Assembly: GCA_937952305.1 (NCBI GenBank)
Contig: CALFZO010000162.1
Coordinates: 32,268 to 96,267, forward strand
Direction of reading: 5' to 3'
DNA from: an uncultured Anaerolineales bacterium
GTDB lineage: Bacteria; Chloroflexota; Anaerolineae; Anaerolineales; UBA6663
DNA: 64,000 nucleotides
Part shown: positions 60,605 to 64,000 of the stretch, piece by piece
Layout of the letters: every line of letters begins with the position of its first letter
Position numbering within the stretch: position 1 is the stretch's first letter
Translations under genes and position numbers: made by a program
Notes under the pieces: generated by a model
The model's input: only the letters and a program-made list of their open reading frames with translations
Told to the model about the DNA's origin: nothing
The model's database searches: none

Positions 60605-61024
60605 TCAGTTCTGGCGCACGAGATCAGCCTTGGTGACGACTTCGATCTGGAGTCCCTGCATGGTGCTGATCGTCTCGTGGACAGGGCAGTGGGCGGCAAC
60701 GCGCTCGATCGCCTGGACCCGCTTGCGGCAGTCCCCGTTCGGCAGGTGGACGGTCGCTTTCAAGTTGACCAGCCGAGTTGGATCATCCGCCTTGTCAAAG
60801 GTGATGTCAACGCTCAACTCGGAATCGTCGACCGCGTTGCGCTCGCAGTACTGGGCGACAAAGGCGCCAATACAGGTCCCCAGCGACGCCACGAAGATCT
60901 CGGGTGGCGTCGGCGCTCGGTCGGACCCACCCATGGCCGCCGGCACATCGGTGATCAGGGTATGGTTTCCGAGCTTGGTCTCAAACAGCATTTGGCCTCG
61001 GTAGTGCGTGGAAATCTTGGGCAT
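60605..61024 (-). CDS. OsmC-family peroxidase
   Basis: 139 residues from ATG 61024 (GGAGAAAA upstream). The two catalytic cysteines are in ASLGTCIGAFVAQYC and AHCPVHETIS. PEIFVASLGTC is the OsmC signature. The family reduces organic hydroperoxides using thiols. It is first in a minus-strand run with the XRE-cupin regulator. Confidence 0.9.
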   Translation of the reverse strand: MPKISTHYRGQMLFETKLGNHTLITDVPAAMGGSDRAPTPPEIFVASLGTCIGAFVAQYCERNAVDDSELSVDITFDKADDPTRLVNLKATVHLPNGDCRKRVQAIERVAAHCPVHETISTMQGLQIEVVTKADLVRQN

Positions 61025-61819
61025 ACGAGTTTTCTCCGGGTTTGGTTGGGTGGCTTGGTCAGGGCTCGTCAAGTGAGATGTAGCCAGCCGCCGGTTTGTA
61101 CCAATATAATAGCACAATGCCGGCTTTGATCACGCCAGAAATACTAATTTATTGTTACAAGATGCGGCGGCGATGGCGGCGGCCCAACTGGGGATGCGCT
61201 AATCCCCTGGAAGCGCACGGCCGGAGGCTTGGGTGCTGGCGCGTACACCTCGGGCGCCCGGGCGCTCTAGGTTACCGAAGCCAACCCGCGTTGGGCAGCC
61301 CTGCAAGTCTGGGGAAGCGTGAGCCTGGCGTGGATCGTGAGCCGGCCGTGATTAGCCCGGCTGTTCCGGCTTGGTTAAAGGCCGGCGCCCGGCAGTTGGC
61401 CCAATCTGCCGGGCGCCTGATCCGAGGAGGAGAAGACTGAATTCAGGATAAGGCCGGCGGGGCTGCCCGGCGGATGGGCCCGGTGGGCGATGGATAGTAA
61501 AGCGCCCTCCGGCCGACGCAGTCCGGCCGCCCGCTTGCGTGGAAGCGTCTGGCCGAGATCCCACTGAGGCCTGGGGGAGAGCCGTCAAGATGCTTTCAGC
61601 GCAGGCGTCCGGCCTGCGTGCCTGACCACGACCGGCGGTATACTGGTTGTTGCCAGCCCGGTTTCAGCGGGGTGAGAGATCCCGTCCGATCATGAAAATT
61701 GCAGGCGCCCGTCCCGCGCTTCTCTCAGTCGCTGCGCCGGGGGCAGGCCGCTCGGGCTAAGACGCGCCCGGCGGCGCGCCTGAGCCGCCCCGCGGGGCGC
61801 AGCAGGAGGGTCAGCCCAC
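61025..61819. other. Gene-poor region of 795 bases
   Basis: No convincing protein gene is seen. Bases 61098-61162 are unusually A/T-rich for this genome and include TATAAT (61105-61110, plus strand) and TATTAT/TATATT on the minus strand, probably the OsmC promoter. A perfect hairpin lies at 61384-61417, followed by GAGGAGGAGAAG without a start codon. The motif GGCGGCCCAACTGGGG near 61184 resembles the repeat unit at 63.0 kb. The remainder is GC-rich with several short open frames lacking ribosome-binding sites. Confidence 0.5.
61384..61417. repeat. 12-bp perfect hairpin in the gene-poor region
   Basis: GGCGCCCGGCAG (61384-61395) and CTGCCGGGCGCC (61406-61417) pair perfectly around a 10-base loop TTGGCCCAAT. 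No T-run follows on either strand, so it is not a standard terminator. Confidence 0.7.
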
Positions 61820-62188
61820 ATGCAACAACCACTTCTCAAGGCGATAGCCACACTCTGCGCGAAGTCCGCGGTGCTCACGGCGCTTATCGGGGGTGTGATC
61901 GCCCTCGTTGGCTACTTCAACAAATGGACTTCGCCGATTGCTTATAGCAATGCATTTTTCCTGGCCGGAAGCCTGATGATCATCGCCGGCGCCTCGTCGC
62001 GCTTTGCCGCCAGCCAGGGGGGCGGCGCTTATCAGTTGCTCGGCGCAGAGAGTTTCCGCAACATGAGCAGCGGCGAGCGGAGGGACCACATCATCAAGGT
62101 GAGCAGTTCGCTGAGCACTGTAATACTTGGCCTAATCACCGGGGCAGTGCTGCTGGTGATTTCCGCCATTGCGGCGAAAATGCCCTAG
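61820..62188 (+). CDS. Small three-span membrane protein, unknown
   Basis: 122 residues with GGAGGG before the ATG. Three hydrophobic segments lie at about 15-32, 43-58 and 97-117. The central loop has SQGGGAYQLLGAESFRNMSS. I do not recognise a family. It has no operon partner. Confidence 0.7.
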   Translation: MQQPLLKAIATLCAKSAVLTALIGGVIALVGYFNKWTSPIAYSNAFFLAGSLMIIAGASSRFAASQGGGAYQLLGAESFRNMSSGERRDHIIKVSSSLSTVILGLITGAVLLVISAIAAKMP

Positions 62189-62385
62189 CCGGGCCAAACG
62201 GATCTGGGCGCCCGGCCTGCGGTAGCTGAGAACCAGCTCCCCAAATTGCCTGTCAGGTCGCAGCCGCAGCGCAAGTCGAACTCTTTCTTGTGGCTTGTGG
62301 GCGGCCCGCGCGCTCGGACGGCGCGCTCAGCCGGCGCCTGAACTACCCCGTTGGGCGGCGGCAGTCCACGCGCCAGAGGTCACTT

Positions 62386-63000
62386 ATGACCGTGAATGCC
62401 GAAAAACCCCGCTGGTCTTTTTACCTGCTTTGGATCGCCGGGGCAGTGCTGTGTGTGCCCCTGGCTTTTTTCCTCAACCTTCTTTTTGTGCGCATCGTCA
62501 CTCCTTTTGTCGGCGACTTCGTTTATGTGGCTGGGGTGCCCCACATTACCGAAGATTACTTTTACATGTACACTTTTATCCCGATCGCGGGCTTGTTAAC
62601 CGGACTGCTGCAATACGGGCTATTGCGCCGCTACCTGGCCCGGATGAGCTGGTGGGTGGCCATGACCCTGGGGGGCTGGCTGGTGGGCGTGTTTCTGGAT
62701 CTGCTGCCCGGCTGGCTGGGCTGGACCAGCCCGTTGTTTACGGCCGGCCTCGCAATGATTGTGCTGGGGTTATCGATCGGTGTGGGGCAATGGCTGCTGC
62801 TGCGGCGGCGCTTTCCCAGGGCGGGTTGGTGGATAGGCGCCAACGTTGTGGGCTGGGGTTCACTGGCTCTGATTTTCCAGGGTCCATCGATCGGGCCGTT
62901 TGAGTTGTTCAGCCTGGGCTTGCTGCCCGCTTGTGCGACTGCGGCGGTGTTGGCCCTGCTTCTGCAGCCGGCGCAGACTGCGGAACCGCAGCGTCTGTGA
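62386..63000 (+). CDS. Multi-pass membrane protein, unknown
   Basis: 204 residues from ATG 62386, with about six membrane spans. Segments such as YTFIPIAGLLTGLLQYGLLR and GLSIGVGQWLLLRRRFPRAG contain a GxxQW/Y-L-LR pattern repeated twice, common in small membrane proteins of Chloroflexota. Function is unknown. A palindromic repeat begins immediately after the stop. Confidence 0.7.
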   Translation: MTVNAEKPRWSFYLLWIAGAVLCVPLAFFLNLLFVRIVTPFVGDFVYVAGVPHITEDYFYMYTFIPIAGLLTGLLQYGLLRRYLARMSWWVAMTLGGWLVGVFLDLLPGWLGWTSPLFTAGLAMIVLGLSIGVGQWLLLRRRFPRAGWWIGANVVGWGSLALIFQGPSIGPFELFSLGLLPACATAAVLALLLQPAQTAEPQRL

Positions 63001-63065
63001 CGGCGGCCCAATGTGGGCGGCCCAATGTGGGCGGCCCACGTTGGGCGGCCCACATTGGGCCGCCC
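63001..63065. repeat. 14-bp tandem repeats forming an 18-bp perfect inverted repeat
   Basis: Units of about 14 bases follow the pattern GCGGCCCAATGTGG (twice), GCGGCCCACGTTGG, GCGGCCCACATTGG, GCCGCCCAACTGG. Bases 63015-63032 and 63048-63065 are perfect reverse complements around a 15-base spacer, because CCCAATGTGGG and CCCACATTGGG are mirror units. It lies between two co-directional genes with no T-run. Confidence 0.85.
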
Positions 63066-63145
63066 AACTGGCGCTGAACATCATCCAATCTAATCGCCGC
63101 CAGGCCGGGCCAGCACCGGCGCAATCCAACTGAATCGAGGGGCCT

Positions 63146-64000
63146 ATGCTGTCCAATCTCGCCGCCCTGTTCGAGAACCTGCGCAGCCGGAACGAGTTCA
63201 AGCGCAAGGCCGCGGTCCAGGAGCTGGGGAAGGCGGCCGAAAGCGGCGCCCAGATCATCGGCGCGTTGACGACCGCGCGCGATTCCGACCCCCACGCCGA
63301 CGTCCGCCAGGCGGCGGCTCAGGCCCTTCAGGCGCCGGTCCATCAGGCTTACCTGGCCGCTCACCCGGATTGGGCCGAGCAGGCGGCGGCCGAGGCCCAC
63401 CAGCAGAGGCTCATGCCCAACGCCGACCTGCGGCAGCTCCAGCAAGCCCTCAAGAGCAAATCCCGCGACGAGCAGCTCCGCGCCGTCTACACCATCCGCC
63501 ATCTGCGCCGCCAAGACGCGCTGCCCGACCTGGTGGCGGCGGCTACCAGTTTCTCGCTGCTGATGACGCTGCAGGGAGGCCGGTCGCCCGACCGTAAGCA
63601 GGCCAAGGCCCTGCTCCTGCCGGTGCTGGAGGCCCTGGTGGAACTGGGTGAGCCGGCGGCGCCGGATGCCAAGTGGACGGGCTTCCTCAAGACCGGCACA
63701 GCGACCCTGGCCGCCCACGTGCGCTGGTCGGACGAGCAGAAAGATCTGGACGATGAGGAAGCCCAGGTGAATTTGAAGCTGGTGCGCTGTCTATTGGCCC
63801 TGGGCGGGCCGGCGGCGGTCAGTTCACTGGAGGGCGCGTTCAAGGCCGTCTTCTCGCCGACCGACGTCACCAAGAACCCGACCGTCTCCCACCTGCGCTA
63901 TGCCGTGGCCGCCGGCGAGTTGGCCGTCGAGGAAGCCCGCGCCGGGGCCATTGCGGCCTGGCTGTGCCGCAGTGCGCTCACCGACGAGCAGCGCTGGACG
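63146..64000 (+). CDS. HEAT-repeat-like protein, C-terminus outside window
   Basis: 285 residues are visible from ATG 63146 (GAGG 6 bases upstream); the frame is open at the window edge. Repeated helix pairs such as FKRKAAVQELGKAAESGAQI, then DVRQAAAQALQAPV and RDEQLRAVYTIRHLRRQDAL resemble HEAT or PBS-lyase repeats. Proteins of this kind usually serve as scaffolds. No catalytic domain is visible in the part present. Confidence 0.75.
   Translation, partial: MLSNLAALFENLRSRNEFKRKAAVQELGKAAESGAQIIGALTTARDSDPHADVRQAAAQALQAPVHQAYLAAHPDWAEQAAAEAHQQRLMPNADLRQLQQALKSKSRDEQLRAVYTIRHLRRQDALPDLVAAATSFSLLMTLQGGRSPDRKQAKALLLPVLEALVELGEPAAPDAKWTGFLKTGTATLAAHVRWSDEQKDLDDEEAQVNLKLVRCLLALGGPAAVSSLEGAFKAVFSPTDVTKNPTVSHLRYAVAAGELAVEEARAGAIAAWLCRSALTDEQRWT

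Noticed and set aside
61096..61440. 114-codon plus-strand frame in the gene-poor region
   Set aside because: No ribosome-binding site, no domain and a composition like the other GC-driven frames.

Overview
This window looks like chromosomal DNA of a high-GC bacterium, most likely a Chloroflexota member of the Anaerolineae type. The evidence is gene content: a CSLREA/beta-helix surface protein ending in a YLPxxxR-like tail, a DUF5693 protein, FhaA/FhaB-RodA-PBP and MoxR-DUF58-DUF4129 gene sets, and many uncharacterised proteins of the kind common in that phylum. The taxonomic call is inference; no rRNA is present. Genes are tightly packed, and at least thirteen gene pairs share an ATGA stop/start overlap. 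No insertion sequence, phage gene or CRISPR array was seen.

Layout. 1-5.4 kb (minus): FAD-dependent oxidoreductase, PF14907-type nucleotidyltransferase, a 21-codon gene with a lasso-leader-like sequence flanked by 23-bp inverted repeats, a DUF5693 membrane protein, and a formylglycine-generating-enzyme-like protein cut by the window edge. 5.4-13.4 kb: trmI, a receiver-only response regulator, DUF192, a LysM/M23 peptidase, DUF2007, a three-gene uncharacterised set possibly binding nucleic acid, a MoaD-like protein with a C-terminal extension, an AraC/GyrI regulator and a VOC protein. 13.4-21.1 kb: tRNA-Arg(TCT), a NarL/NarX-like two-component pair, membrane proteins, and a radical SAM/DUF2236 pair. 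21.2-29.9 kb (minus): MoxR, DUF58, DUF4129, FhaA, FhaB, mtnP, RodA/FtsW and a PBP-like protein with all three transpeptidase motifs substituted.

30-39.6 kb: selD with an in-frame UGA read as selenocysteine, the CSLREA protein, an enoyl-ACP reductase of FabL type, an M48 peptidase operon with a pseudo-receiver/DUF309 fusion, and three membrane subunits related to complex I/hydrogenase-4 antiporters. 39.6-54.5 kb (minus): a long purine operon, purL-purQ-bioY-purC-purE-purK-purF-purD-(C11 lipoprotein peptidase)-purM-purN-glycosyltransferase. purL carries two PurS-like domains at its N-terminus. With a source of formyl-AICAR steps (purB, purH, not in the window) these genes would make IMP.

54.8-64 kb: two GNATs and a class III cyclase in one coupled operon, then a redox/stress set (Trx-VKOR fusion, NifX-like protein, XRE-cupin regulator, OsmC peroxidase), a gene-poor stretch, two membrane proteins, a strong palindromic tandem repeat and the start of a HEAT-repeat-like protein that runs off the end. 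The observations most worth following are the small peptide gene inside its inverted repeat, the selenocysteine SelD, the motif-less PBP paralogue in a cell-wall cluster, the unknown three-gene set, and the degenerate antiporter module.
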